Below are positions 8,121-16,737 of a stretch of 64,000 bases of DNA, in pieces. Numbering within the stretch: position 1 is the first letter of the stretch; every line of letters starts with the position of its first letter. The notes beneath the pieces were generated by a model. It had not been told where the DNA came from. It did no database searches and was given only the letters and a program-made list of their open reading frames with translations. Source of the DNA: Halalkalirubrum salinum. GTDB lineage: Archaea; Halobacteriota; Halobacteria; Halobacteriales; Haloferacaceae. Location of the stretch: assembly GCF_005543295.1 (NCBI RefSeq), contig NZ_SRSG01000010.1:62001-126000 (forward strand), written 5' to 3'. Position numbers and translations under genes: made by a program.

Positions 8121-8474
8121 ATGTCAGAGGCACAAGCGATTGCTGACGGGCTAGCTGAAATCCGAGATCTGACCGCATTCCAGCAGAACATCCTCACGAT
8201 TCTTGCTGCAGAGCCGATGTACGGCCTTGCGATTAAGCGGGAACTCGAATCGTACTACAATGCAGAGGTCAACCACGGTCGACTCTACCCGAACTTAGAT
8301 TCTCTCGTCGGGTTGGGCTTCGTCGAGAAATCCGAGTTGGACAAGCGGACGAACCAGTACGAACTGACCGAAGAAGGATACCAAGCACTCCTCTCGCAGT
8401 TCGAATGGGCATTTGATAAGATCGTCACCAATGACGGTCGCGCCGACGACATCCGGGCACTACTCGACAACTAA
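8121..8474 (+). CDS. PadR-family transcriptional regulator
   Basis: A 117-aa winged-helix DNA-binding protein. The PadR core is visible in LTAFQQNILTILAAEPMYGL (helices 1-2), the recognition segment HGRLYPNLDSLVGLGFVEK and the beta-wing DKRTNQYELTEEGYQALL. A short C-terminal helix probably mediates dimerisation. It has no ligand domain. It is monocistronic with a strong TATA box and an apparently leaderless start. PadR proteins often repress their own promoter; its targets cannot be deduced because no effector gene lies beside it. Confidence 0.85.
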   Translation: MSEAQAIADGLAEIRDLTAFQQNILTILAAEPMYGLAIKRELESYYNAEVNHGRLYPNLDSLVGLGFVEKSELDKRTNQYELTEEGYQALLSQFEWAFDKIVTNDGRADDIRALLDN

Positions 8475-8488
8475 CGTGCGGCGACCGC

Positions 8489-9070
8489 TCACAGCGGATA
8501 TGACGCGTCTGTGAGCCTGAACGCTATGCGGATCGACGCTTCGACGACCGCCTGCTGGCGTTCGCTCGCCCACGCATTCCGTGGATAATACTCCTCGTAG
8601 AACACCGTGAGCTGTTCGGCTGTCGCGGTGTCAAGCGGCTGGAGATAATGGTTTCCCATGAAATCCGCGAACGCTCGCACGTTTTTCGCGTGCAACGCTG
8701 AAGCGTCTTCGGCAACGGCTTCGACGATCGACTGGTTGTGCGCTTCGACCGCTGCCCAGTTGTCTCCTTCCTGTGGCCCCAGTGGCACCTCGATAGCTCG
8801 ATCGGTATCGTCGATTCGATCGAACTGGACAGTCCCATCTTCGGTCCACCCGGCAGGATATAACACGAGTGTGGAGTCCTCCTCGCGGAGTCGAGCCGAG
8901 TAGTCGTGATCGGCAACGAGTCGATCGCGCTCACGACGATACGCCGCTTTTGCCGCGTTGTCAACCGCATCGGCGGCGAGGGCGGTGAGCCGTTCGGCCT
9001 CCGAGACCACATCTTCGGGAAGCGGACTATCCGCAGTGTCGTCGGTCATTTCAGGTGTGTGGTCAGTCAT
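8489..9070 (-). CDS. RnhA-operon protein of haloarchaea (DUF7108-like)
   Basis: A 193-aa soluble acidic protein beginning MTDHTPEMTDDTADSPLPED, with a helical segment rich in arginine and alanine, a beta-rich middle (STLVLYPAGWTEDGTVQFDR) and a helical C-terminal half with HAKNVRAFADFMGNHYLQP. It lies four bases downstream of the RNase HI gene on the same strand, and haloarchaeal genomes keep this pair together, hence the usual name. From memory the family is DUF7108. The biochemical role is unknown. The much longer frame upstream is antisense to or overlapping rnhA and is rejected. Confidence 0.8.
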   Translation of the reverse strand: MTDHTPEMTDDTADSPLPEDVVSEAERLTALAADAVDNAAKAAYRRERDRLVADHDYSARLREEDSTLVLYPAGWTEDGTVQFDRIDDTDRAIEVPLGPQEGDNWAAVEAHNQSIVEAVAEDASALHAKNVRAFADFMGNHYLQPLDTATAEQLTVFYEEYYPRNAWASERQQAVVEASIRIAFRLTDASYPL

Positions 9071-9074
9071 CTGG

Positions 9075-9671
9075 TTACCGTCCCTCTGCAAACGCCTCGT
9101 TCGCGAGATCGTCCGCACGCTCGTTGAGTTCACGAGGAACGTGCTCGATCGACCACTCGTCGAACGACTCGAGACACGATCGGACCTCAATTCGGTACTC
9201 GCGAAGCTGCGGATTGTTCGTCTGCCACTCGCCGCGGACCTGCTTGACAACGAGTTCTGAATCTCCACGGATATCGACGACCGAGAGCCCGTAGTCGATC
9301 GCCGCCTCAAGCCCCGCGAGAAGCGCCTCATACTCCGCACGGTTGTTGGTCGTCGGGTCGATCCGCCGGCTCCCCTCCGCAGCGATCCCGTCGCCGGTGA
9401 TAATGACCCAGCCGATCGCGGCCTCACCAGGGTTACCTCGGCTTGCGCCGTCGAAGTACAGATAGCCACGGCCAGCCCCCTCGCGCAATAACAGTGTAAG
9501 ATTGTCGGGGTTCGATCCCTGCACGACGATCTTGTCGTCGTAGGCCACCGCAACCGCATCTCCCCGAGTTGCCCGCCAGCGCTCGTGGGGGGTGTTTCCG
9601 TCGGTGAGTTCGACCCCTGCGGCCGCGAGCGTCTCAGCAGCAGCAGCCGGGTCGGCTTCGATCGTCGGCAT
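9075..9671 (-). CDS. rnhA: Ribonuclease HI
   Basis: Cleaves the RNA strand of RNA-DNA hybrids. The catalytic domain occupies residues 68-198: DGASRGNPG carries Asp74, NNRAEYEALLAGL supplies Glu113, GDSELVV supplies Asp137, and RADDLANEA near the C-terminus holds the final acidic ligand. Residues 1-67 are an extra N-terminal domain typical of archaeal RNase HI, with no zinc motif. The ATG at 9671 is chosen because the upstream extension of the frame looks non-coding. It is transcribed divergently from tfb and is the first gene of a two-gene operon. Confidence 0.93.
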   Translation of the reverse strand: MPTIEADPAAAAETLAAAGVELTDGNTPHERWRATRGDAVAVAYDDKIVVQGSNPDNLTLLLREGAGRGYLYFDGASRGNPGEAAIGWVIITGDGIAAEGSRRIDPTTNNRAEYEALLAGLEAAIDYGLSVVDIRGDSELVVKQVRGEWQTNNPQLREYRIEVRSCLESFDEWSIEHVPRELNERADDLANEAFAEGR

Positions 9672-9776
9672 ACAAAGCGTTTTGAACTGATCGCCGTTAT
9701 GTCGTTCGCTTCGAATCCGTGGTATCTTACCCGTGTGGCTGTCAGTGGCGTGTGGATCGAGCCCCTGCCACAAAGT

Positions 9777-9786
9777 TTTAAATATG
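9777..9786 (+). promoter_or_regulatory. TATA box of the tfb gene
   Basis: The sequence tttaaatatg lies 26-35 bases upstream of the ATG at 9812, fitting a leaderless transcript. A second AT-rich run (atataaat, ending about four bases before the ATG) is too close to act as TATA for this start. Confidence 0.55.
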
Positions 9787-9811
9787 CGTCGAAGATTACT
9801 ATATAAATGCG

Positions 9812-10786
9812 ATGAAACGGTCTACCCGCCAGCGGGGGCACCGATCGACAGGCACGCGTGAAGAAGACACGGCCGAGTCGGCGGCCGAGGCAGAATTAGA
9901 CCCCGAAGAGATCGATCCCGAGGATCTCGTTCGGACGGCTGATGGAGAGCTGATACACGAAGAGACTGGACTAATAATCGAAGAAGACCAGATTGATCGG
10001 GGGCCCGAGTGGCGTGCGTTCAACCATTCGGAGCGACAGAACAAATCCCGAGTGGGTGCGCCAACGACGAAGACGATGCACGACAAGGGGTTGACGACGA
10101 CGATCGACTGGAAGGACAAAGACGCCTACGGGCGATCGCTGTCCTCGGAAAAGCGCAGCCAGATGCACCGGCTGCGCAAGTGGCAAGAGCGTATTCGCAC
10201 CAAAGACGCCGGCGAGCGCAACCTCCAGTTCGCCCTTTCGGAAATCGATCGGATGGCGTCTGCGCTCGGCGTTCCGCGATCGGTTCGCGAGGTCGCCTCA
10301 GTCATCTATCGTCGCGCACTCAGTGAGGACCTCATCCGCGGCCGATCGATCGAAGGCGTCTCCACCGCGGCGTTGTACGCCGCGTGTCGAAAAGAGGGCA
10401 TCCCACGGAGCCTCGAAGAAATTTCGGAGGTCTCACGGGTCGATCGCAAGGAGATTGGGCGAACGTATCGCTACATCTCCCAGGAACTCGGCTTAGAGAT
10501 GCGGCCTGTTGATCCGAAAAAGTACGTCCCACGGTTCTGCTCAGAACTCGAACTCTCCGAGGAGGTCCAATCGAAAGCAAAAGAGATCATCGACACCACT
10601 GCTGAGGAGGGGTTGTTATCCGGAAAGTCGCCAACCGGCTTCGCCGCTGCAGCGATCTACGCGGCGTCGCTGCTCTGTAATCAAAAAAAGACCCAGCGAG
10701 AGGTTGCTGATGTCGCCCAAGTCACCGAGGTAACGATTCGGAATCGATATCAAGAACAGATCGAAGCGATGGGTATCCACAGCTAG
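9812..10786 (+). CDS. tfb: Transcription initiation factor IIB (TFB) lacking zinc-ribbon cysteines
   Basis: A 324-aa TFB that bridges TBP-bound promoters and RNA polymerase. Two cyclin-like repeats span about 125-320 and end in the usual helix-turn-helix ([19 protein letters not shown]). The B-reader region DRGPEWRAF (62-70) is intact. The zinc ribbon that normally precedes it has no cysteine at all: residues 30-53 read [16 protein letters not shown] followed by ELIHEETG, so the third and fourth ligands are His49 and Thr52 and the first pair is acidic. Haloarchaea carry several TFBs; this may be a specialised paralogue. It has its own TATA box. Confidence 0.93.
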   Translation: MKRSTRQRGHRSTGTREEDTAESAAEAELDPEEIDPEDLVRTADGELIHEETGLIIEEDQIDRGPEWRAFNHSERQNKSRVGAPTTKTMHDKGLTTTIDWKDKDAYGRSLSSEKRSQMHRLRKWQERIRTKDAGERNLQFALSEIDRMASALGVPRSVREVASVIYRRALSEDLIRGRSIEGVSTAALYAACRKEGIPRSLEEISEVSRVDRKEIGRTYRYISQELGLEMRPVDPKKYVPRFCSELELSEEVQSKAKEIIDTTAEEGLLSGKSPTGFAAAAIYAASLLCNQKKTQREVADVAQVTEVTIRNRYQEQIEAMGIHS

Positions 10787-10801
10787 GACAGCGCCGATCG
10801 T

Positions 10802-11030
10802 CGCCGATCTTCGATTAGACAATTACTCTCGTCGATCTGCGACTCCACAATCACTCACCGCCGATCTGCGACTCCACAATCACTCACCGCCGATCTGCGA
10901 CTCCACAATCACTCACCGCCGATCTGCGACTCCACAATCACTCACCGCCGATCTCCGACTCGACAATCACTCACCGCCGATCTGCGACTCCACAATCACT
11001 CACCGCCGATCTGCGAGTGAACAACTACTC
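10802..11030. repeat. 29-bp tandem repeat, eight copies, between convergent genes
   Basis: Units begin with cgatct at 10805, 10833, 10862, 10891, 10920, 10949, 10978 and 11007, a 29-base period (28 for the first step). The five central units are nearly identical (cgatctgcgactccacaatc plus actcaccgc), with two substitutions in the unit at 10949. The first and last copies are degenerate. The last copy runs over the TAG stop (11025-11027) of the flavoprotein gene. There are no spacers, so this is a minisatellite and not a CRISPR. Confidence 0.9.
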
Positions 11031-11612
11031 GTCGGCCATTTCGCCGAAGACGCGGTCTGCGTCGGCGGGGACATCGAAGTCGTGGTAGTGTTCGCCTTTC
11101 TCGTTCGAGAGGATATTCAGCGCCGCGGCGGCCCCATCGCCCGCAGAGATCACCGCCTGCCACTCTTCGGCGCGAACCATCGCACCGGTCGCGTAGGCGT
11201 TCTCGACGCTTGTCTCCATCGTGACATCAACGTCAACGAGATCACCGTCAAACGCACAGCCGAGTGATTCGGCGAGATCGCGATTTGCACCCGTCGCCAA
11301 CACCACGTACGCCGCCTCGACGCTCTCGTCATCGGTCTCGATGACGAATCCGTCCTCGGCCTCGGAGACGGTCGTGACCTCCGAACCCTGGCGACGATCG
11401 ACGCCGAACGAATCGACCTGTGCTCGGGCGGTTTCCAGGAATGCAGATCCGTCAACAGAGCCAATGCCTAGGTAGTTGAACAGATGCGCTTTGTGCATCC
11501 ACGTAGAGTCGGTGTCGAAGACGACTGTATCAAGGCCGTTCTTCTGGGCAAAAAGCGCCGCACTGAGCCCCGCAGGGCCACCGCCAACGACTGCAACAGT
11601 TGTGTCTGACAT
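11025..11612 (-). CDS. Small FAD-dependent NAD(P)-oxidoreductase-like protein
   Basis: A 195-aa single-domain flavoprotein related to the FAD half of thioredoxin reductase. It has the dinucleotide-binding GGGPAGLSAALFAQKNGL at residues 10-27 and the second FAD motif near VLATGANRD and ENAYATGAM. It lacks the inserted NADPH domain and the CxxC redox pair, so it cannot be a classical thioredoxin reductase. Haloarchaea carry many such short versions, often annotated as FAD-dependent oxidoreductases. The last codons overlap the final degenerate unit of the 29-bp tandem repeat. Confidence 0.8.
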   Translation of the reverse strand: MSDTTVAVVGGGPAGLSAALFAQKNGLDTVVFDTDSTWMHKAHLFNYLGIGSVDGSAFLETARAQVDSFGVDRRQGSEVTTVSEAEDGFVIETDDESVEAAYVVLATGANRDLAESLGCAFDGDLVDVDVTMETSVENAYATGAMVRAEEWQAVISAGDGAAAALNILSNEKGEHYHDFDVPADADRVFGEMADE

Positions 11613-11707
11613 AACACCTATACTTTGGGCTCCAAACCTAAAACTCCAGCAGTGACATCGGTGTCAGTGGGCGAGCGAGCCGTAACCGATCTATTGGCCG
11701 CACAGAG

Positions 11708-12499
11708 TCAGAGGTCACGGCGGACAAAGAGTACCCGCGCCCCAACGAGCACGGCAGCAGTTGCCACGAGCAACACCGCCGCATCCTCGATCGCGTACGT
11801 TTCCTGCACAAGAATCGCCGTCGGATCGTAGTAGCCAGACGGCGTTAGCGACTGTACCACCGAGATCTCTTCAACGCTACCGGCGATCGAATCCAGCAGA
11901 TAGAGCGCGAATATCGCGGCGATCGCGGCACGCTTGGCCACATCGCCGCGATTGAATCTGACAGAAAAGATGAGCCCGATCGCCGCACAAGAAAGCAGAT
12001 ACGGAATCGAAAGGAGATGTACCATCACGAGTCCGAGGGGACCGATCGGCTCCCCGATTGCAATCGTTCCGGCATACACGAGTGAACCGACGACTACGTT
12101 GACCGCGAGGATTGGAACCACCAGCGCGGCGAACTTTTCGAACAACACCCGCGTCCGGGAGACCGGCAGCGAGCACAACAGATCCATCCGATCGCCCTCA
12201 ATATCGTCGGCAATGAGTCCTGCGGCGAGGTACGCGAAATACAATCCGAGGACAATTACCCAAACAAAATTGTACAGTTCGACGGCCAGAAAGCCCTCGA
12301 TCGACGCGAGAGTAACGAGGCCGAACGCCTCCCGCATCGCCGGGGGCCACGCCTCAATCATCTGGTCGATGTCAATGTCCGCGGTCTGAAACGACGGATA
12401 CAGCGCGATGAAAAAGACAGCGACGAGGCTGATTCCCGCGGTCAAAACGACGGTGCCACGGCGTCGGCGATCGACCTCGTACCGGGCGGTCTCAAGCAT
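11708..12499 (-). CDS. ABC-2 type transporter permease
   Basis: A 263-aa membrane permease with six predicted helices: VVLTAGISLVAVFFIALYP, FVWVIVLGLYFAYLAAGLI, FAALVVPILAVNVVVGSLV, LVMVHLLSIPYLLSCAAIGL, AAIAAIFALYLLDSIAG and AVLLVATAAVLVGARVLFV. The motif DDIEGDRMDLLCSLPVSR after helix 2 is typical of ABC-2 permeases. The ATG at 12499 gives a sensible N-terminus (MLETARYEVDRRRRG) and overlaps the ATPase stop codon by eight bases, so translation is probably coupled. The substrate is unknown. Confidence 0.87.
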   Translation of the reverse strand: MLETARYEVDRRRRGTVVLTAGISLVAVFFIALYPSFQTADIDIDQMIEAWPPAMREAFGLVTLASIEGFLAVELYNFVWVIVLGLYFAYLAAGLIADDIEGDRMDLLCSLPVSRTRVLFEKFAALVVPILAVNVVVGSLVYAGTIAIGEPIGPLGLVMVHLLSIPYLLSCAAIGLIFSVRFNRGDVAKRAAIAAIFALYLLDSIAGSVEEISVVQSLTPSGYYDPTAILVQETYAIEDAAVLLVATAAVLVGARVLFVRRDL

Positions 12500-13415
12500 C
12501 TCCTGCCTCCAGTTTTGTTGCGTGATCGTCGGTCTCAGTGTCATCTCCATAGTAGTGCATGAATACGTCTTCGAGCGGCGGTTCGGTGATTTCGATGTCG
12601 AGGATCTCAAAGCTGGCTAGACGCTTGAGTAGTTCGTTGTACCCCCCTGCATAGGTAAAGTGCAGTTCGTGGCCAACAGTGTCGAGATCGAAGACGCCAT
12701 CGAGCGATCGGACACGATCGTGGACGTCCTCGGAAGCCCGAAGATGGACCCGCTTGCCGCCCTGTGCTAACAGGGTATCAATGTCTTCGAGCGCGACGAG
12801 CGATCCTTCACGGAGGATGCCGACGCGATCGCAGACACGCCGGACTTCGCTCAGCACGTGTGAGGAGAAAAACACGGTCGTCCCACGATCACGCTCGGCG
12901 CGAATGAATTCGTGAAACCGTTCCTGTTTGAGCGGATCGAGCCCGGAGGTCGGTTCGTCCATGATGACGAGGTCCGGATCGTGCATGAACGCCTGGACGA
13001 GTCCCAGCATCTGTTTGTTGCCTGTCGAGTACTCCCGGATCGGCCGGTCGATCGGTGGAGAAAACATCGCTAACAGATCTTGTCGACGGCTGTCACCCTT
13101 GACTGCCCCGTGATAGTCGAGGACATCCTCGCCAGTGGCTCCTGGATCGAAGCCCAGGTTCGCCGGGAGATAGCCGACGCGTCGTTTGGCCTCGATCAAC
13201 GCAGCTTCCTCGCGTACATCCGCGCCCAACACGGCGGCAGTCCCGCTGGTTGGCGAAATCAGTCCCAAAAGAAGTCGGATAAACGTTGTTTTTCCGGCGC
13301 CGTTCGGACCGAGAAAACCGAACACCTCGCCGGACTCGACGTGAAAGGAGAGCGAATCGACGCCAAGGACCGAGCCATACGTCTTCGTGAGCCCACTCGC
13401 CTCGATCGGATGCAT
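12492..13415 (-). CDS. ABC transporter ATP-binding protein
   Basis: A 307-aa nucleotide-binding subunit. Walker A is GPNGAGKTT (about 36-44), the Q-loop region precedes VGYLPANLGFDPGAT, the signature is degenerate (YSTGNKQMLGLVQAF), and Walker B with the catalytic glutamate is LVIMDEPTSGLDP, followed by the switch histidine in FFSSHVLSE. A C-terminal extension of roughly 90 residues, as in drug or lipid exporters, ends in an acidic tail. The ATG at 13415 (MHPIEASGLTKTYG) fits the family. It is first in an operon with the permease. Confidence 0.92.
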   Translation of the reverse strand: MHPIEASGLTKTYGSVLGVDSLSFHVESGEVFGFLGPNGAGKTTFIRLLLGLISPTSGTAAVLGADVREEAALIEAKRRVGYLPANLGFDPGATGEDVLDYHGAVKGDSRRQDLLAMFSPPIDRPIREYSTGNKQMLGLVQAFMHDPDLVIMDEPTSGLDPLKQERFHEFIRAERDRGTTVFFSSHVLSEVRRVCDRVGILREGSLVALEDIDTLLAQGGKRVHLRASEDVHDRVRSLDGVFDLDTVGHELHFTYAGGYNELLKRLASFEILDIEITEPPLEDVFMHYYGDDTETDDHATKLEAGDA

Positions 13416-13529
13416 ACCGGACGTCGACCGCGTGATGGCATAGTGTTTTTGTCGGAGGACTGTCGCGGCGATCGACGGAGTGCATATAATAGCGCGGGCT
13501 TTATTCACACGCAACCGCAGGTCATCCGT

Positions 13530-14225
13530 ATGGCACCGACGATCGTGACCGCCGCCCTTGGAGCGATCCTCGCGGCGGCGCTGTTAGGAGCGGCGTTCGA
13601 TCGCCGCTCGGTTGCGATCGTCACGGCCGCGGCAGTTGTCCCAGATCTGGACGCGATCACGAGCCTCGCAGTGCAAAGCGGGACGAACGCGGTGTTGCAC
13701 AACGCGTGGATCCCCCTCGCGATCGGCATCGTATTGTACTGGGACACGTCGCGGGATGACTCGTGGCTCCGTACCCAGTATGGCTGGTACGGGATCCGTG
13801 TCGCGTGGGTTTCGCTTGCGGCGTTCCTCGTCGTGGGGATCGGCGTCGATCTCTTCGGTGACTCGGGCGTGAACCTCCTGTATCCGTTCCACGACGCGTT
13901 CTATCGGATAGACGGACGGTTCCTGTACTCCACCCAGCGCGGAATTGTCCAAACGTACATCGGCTGGGGTGATGGGACGCTCGGCCCGCTGGCGATCGAC
14001 AACCCTGGCACCACCGCCACCTACCACGTCTCCACGTGGGTCACACCCGAACCGGATGTCGGACTCTCAGCTGACGTTGACCGCGAGGTAACGATCGTCG
14101 AAACCGGCTGGCAGGTGGTTCTCGTCGTCTCGAGCGTCGCGTTGCTCGCGGTACGATTCGGCGAATCGTGGGTCGAAAAACGAACGAACAAACCAGCAAT
14201 CGGAACCGACGGAGGCGATCGCTGA
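13530..14225 (+). CDS. Membrane-bound metal-dependent hydrolase-like protein (YdjM/DUF457 type)
   Basis: A 231-aa integral membrane protein related to the YdjM group. Helices include IVTAALGAILAAALLGAAF, WIPLAIGIVLYW, VSLAAFLVVGIGVDLF and VVLVVSSVALLAVRF. The family motif appears as VPDLDAITSL with a downstream His, in NAVLHNAWIP, and Asp in GVDLFGDSG. The first conserved histidine of the family is missing. Its stop codon overlaps the start of the next gene (TGATG), and that gene is a paralogue, so this looks like a tandem duplication. Function is unproven. Confidence 0.75.
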   Translation: MAPTIVTAALGAILAAALLGAAFDRRSVAIVTAAAVVPDLDAITSLAVQSGTNAVLHNAWIPLAIGIVLYWDTSRDDSWLRTQYGWYGIRVAWVSLAAFLVVGIGVDLFGDSGVNLLYPFHDAFYRIDGRFLYSTQRGIVQTYIGWGDGTLGPLAIDNPGTTATYHVSTWVTPEPDVGLSADVDREVTIVETGWQVVLVVSSVALLAVRFGESWVEKRTNKPAIGTDGGDR

Positions 14226-14875
14226 TGCCATCAACCGTCGTCCACGTGGCGTTCGGACTCGTGTTGGCGATTGCACTCTTGCGGGGCACAGAAGACCGCG
14301 GCGCACTGGTATTCCTCGTTGTGTTGCTCGTACTCCCGGATCTCGACACGGTCCTTGGCCCGATCATGGCCGGCGCACACCGGACGGTATTGCACACGCT
14401 GTTGTTCCCGGCCGCGATCGCCGCACTCATGGCGTACGATACGCGGGTTCGTGACCGATCGCTGCTCCGCGATCGTCTGGGTGAGCAGTGGATTCGAGTG
14501 GCCTGGGCAGGGACGTTCGCCCTGGGGTTTGGTCACCTGCTCTTGGATTACGTCTATCTCGATGGAATCAATGCCCTGTGGCCGCTTCGCGATCAGTTCT
14601 ACCGGCTCAGTGGAGAGATGGTCCTCTCGACGAGCGACGGGCTGACCCAGACGTTCGTCGACCTCTCCCCGGACGCCCCTGAGCCCGAACGACGGTCACG
14701 ACAAACCGTTCACGTCAACAATCCGGTCGAGCCGAGCCGGGATCCACCGCCAGCGGAACCCGTCGATCGGCTGTTTCCGTTTGCTGTCACCGGTCGTGAG
14801 CTGTACCTGATCGTGCTCGCCGCGTTCGTCCTCGCCGCGCGGCGGTTACAGCGTGAAGGACCCGACGAAGCGTAA
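14225..14875 (+). CDS. Membrane-bound metal-dependent hydrolase-like protein, second tandem copy
   Basis: A 216-aa paralogue of the preceding gene. It retains the N-terminal histidine (STVVHVAFGLVLAIALL), LVLPDLDTVLGP and HRTVLHTLLFPAAIAAL, and a later acidic pair in GHLLLDYVYLDGINALWP. Membrane helices flank these motifs. The short shared phrase PLRDQFYRLSGEMVLSTSDG corresponds to PFHDAFYRIDGRFLYSTQRG in the first copy, which supports duplication. The start overlaps the previous stop by one base, indicating translational coupling. Confidence 0.78.
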   Translation: MPSTVVHVAFGLVLAIALLRGTEDRGALVFLVVLLVLPDLDTVLGPIMAGAHRTVLHTLLFPAAIAALMAYDTRVRDRSLLRDRLGEQWIRVAWAGTFALGFGHLLLDYVYLDGINALWPLRDQFYRLSGEMVLSTSDGLTQTFVDLSPDAPEPERRSRQTVHVNNPVEPSRDPPPAEPVDRLFPFAVTGRELYLIVLAAFVLAARRLQREGPDEA

Positions 14876-14948
14876 GCGCGTCTACGCAGTCAATGAAGAT
14901 GGTTCGGACGGGAACGTTCTTGATCGTTGCCGGCGTACTTTCCGGTGA

Positions 14949-16211
14949 ATGCGGCTGGACGACTACATCGAGCTCGAGGTCAACGAGCGCGCTGAGCGTC
15001 GGCGCCTCGTCGAGGAGAAGTCCTACGAGATCGTCGATCACCTCTCGGCGTTCGAAACTCGGTTCGAAGAGACCGTCCAGAACGGTGACCTGTTTGGGAG
15101 CGTCTCGCCGTCGATCTTCGTCGGGCGATCGAACTACCCGAACGTCTCGACTGGATTACTCTCACCGGTCGGCAACGAACCCGACGCCGCGCGATTCGAG
15201 ACGAGCGCCGAGTGGTACAGAGAGGGCGTGAGCATCGAGGACGTCTTCGAGCGCCGGACGAGTCTGCTCAACTCGACGAAGCGATCGCCTGTCGAAACGA
15301 GCGTGCATGACGCGTGGGACGGCTTTCTGGGCGTTCAGCGAGAGGTTGCGATCGCCGACAGGCCGGTCCAAGTCGAGATCGGCCTCGACGAGCCGCCCGA
15401 GATTGATTTTGACGTAACAGCCGAAGATGTTGCGACCCCGACCGGACCGCGGGCGATCGCCAGAAACGCCGCTGTGACAGAGAATCCACACGTCCCGCGG
15501 GCGGTCAAAAAGACACTCGAAGACGACGACTGGGCCGCCCAGGGCGCGATGACGTACCTCTACAACCGCGGATTCGACGTCTACGACATCAACACGATCC
15601 TCTCGGCGGGCGCACTTGGCCAGGGCGAGAACCGCCGGCTCGTTCCCACACGGTGGTCAATAACTGCGGTCGACGACACAGTTGGCCAGTTCCTCCGAGG
15701 GCGGATCTGGGATGCGCCGTCGATCGACACGGTCGAAGTTCATCGAAACGAACACCTCGGCAACGCCTTCTGGATCGTCCTCGCCCCCGGACAATGGGAG
15801 TTCGAACTCGTCGAACTGAAAGCGCCGGGAAGCATCTGGAATCCCGATCCAGCCGCGGGGATGTGGCTCGCTGCAGACGCAGAGGGCAAGGAGGGACGAA
15901 CGAGCTACGTCGAGGAAACCGCCGGCGCGTACTACGCGAGTCGGCTGGGTGTGCTTGAGTACCTCGAGTCGATCGGCCGGCAAGCAAAAGTTCTGATTGT
16001 TCGGCACGTCTCCGATGACTACTGGGGGCCGGTCGGCGTCTGGCAGGTTCGAGAAGCCGTCAGAAACGCGTTCGACGGCGAACACGGCGAGGCCGAGACG
16101 TTCGGAGACGCGATCCGCGGTGTCGCAGGACACGTTCCCGTATCGATGGCACAGCTTCGGCGAAAATCGACGATGGTTGCAGGATTACAGACGCAGTTGG
16201 CTGATTTTTGA
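14949..16211 (+). CDS. nreA: DNA repair protein NreA
   Basis: A 420-aa archaeal Nre-family protein, implicated in repair of alkylation or crosslink damage. Family landmarks include GSVSPSIFVGRSNYPNVSTG near residues 51-70, LLNSTKRSPVETSVHDAWDG, LGQGENRRLVPTRWSITAVDD in the centre, and the C-terminal region DDYWGPVGVWQVREAVRNAF. The extreme C-terminus QTQLADF matches most of a PCNA-interacting (PIP) motif, QxxLxxF, as reported for this family. It has its own upstream region and no partner gene. Confidence 0.93.
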   Translation: MRLDDYIELEVNERAERRRLVEEKSYEIVDHLSAFETRFEETVQNGDLFGSVSPSIFVGRSNYPNVSTGLLSPVGNEPDAARFETSAEWYREGVSIEDVFERRTSLLNSTKRSPVETSVHDAWDGFLGVQREVAIADRPVQVEIGLDEPPEIDFDVTAEDVATPTGPRAIARNAAVTENPHVPRAVKKTLEDDDWAAQGAMTYLYNRGFDVYDINTILSAGALGQGENRRLVPTRWSITAVDDTVGQFLRGRIWDAPSIDTVEVHRNEHLGNAFWIVLAPGQWEFELVELKAPGSIWNPDPAAGMWLAADAEGKEGRTSYVEETAGAYYASRLGVLEYLESIGRQAKVLIVRHVSDDYWGPVGVWQVREAVRNAFDGEHGEAETFGDAIRGVAGHVPVSMAQLRRKSTMVAGLQTQLADF

Positions 16212-16244
16212 AGTTACACTGATTCGAGCCGGTCAGCGATCAGT

Positions 16245-16694
16245 TCACAGCGACTCCAGACGATCGTACACACTGGCAACGAGTTCCCCGGTGTCAGCGA
16301 TGATCGCATCCATCTCGTCGGTATCTTCGGCCATGCCCAGCATTTGAGCGATCCGCATAATGCTCACGTGGTAGACGACCTGCTCGTTTGGTGCTCGCTC
16401 CCAGACAATCATGTTGCACGGGAACAGCCCACCGATCTTGTTGTCGGTCGCCGTCAGCGCCCGATCGGCGATCGCCGGGTTACACGCGCCGAGGACGTAG
16501 TACGGATCGCGGCCCGCATCGACTTTCTCGTTGAGCATGTCGGAGGGTGAGAACTCGACTGGAATGCCAAAGCCCTCATCAAGGCAGATTTCACGGACCG
16601 TCTCGATCGCGGATTCGTGGTCGCTTTCGAGAACAGCCATGTGTTCGCCGTACATCTCGGGGGTGATCTCCGTGGGGTCGAACGGAAGCATCAT
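16245..16694 (-). CDS. DUF302 domain protein
   Basis: A 149-aa soluble protein of the DUF302 family. The core phrase is SDMLNEKVDAGRDPYYVLGA followed by CNPAIADRAL, with LFPCNMIVWE downstream; two conserved cysteines appear in these phrases. A redox or heme/metal-sensing role has been suggested for relatives but is not established. Two adjacent ATG codons open the gene. It lies convergent to nreA. Nothing in the neighbourhood points to a pathway. Confidence 0.85.
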   Translation of the reverse strand: MMLPFDPTEITPEMYGEHMAVLESDHESAIETVREICLDEGFGIPVEFSPSDMLNEKVDAGRDPYYVLGACNPAIADRALTATDNKIGGLFPCNMIVWERAPNEQVVYHVSIMRIAQMLGMAEDTDEMDAIIADTGELVASVYDRLESL

Positions 16695-16737
16695 ACCACT
16701 ATATTGTCGGCCGTACGCAAAAGCGAGGGGGTCGTGA

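Noticed and set aside
8489-9841. 450-codon minus-strand frame
   Set aside because: Only its last 193 codons have coding character (the RnhA-operon protein); the upstream part overlaps rnhA in another frame.
10802-11030. Possible CRISPR array
   Set aside because: The 29-bp units are directly adjacent with no spacers and no cas genes are near; it is a tandem repeat.
13080-13529. Extended N-terminus of the first YdjM-like protein
   Set aside because: The extension overlaps the ABC ATPase antisense; the ATG at 13530 begins directly with the first membrane helix.
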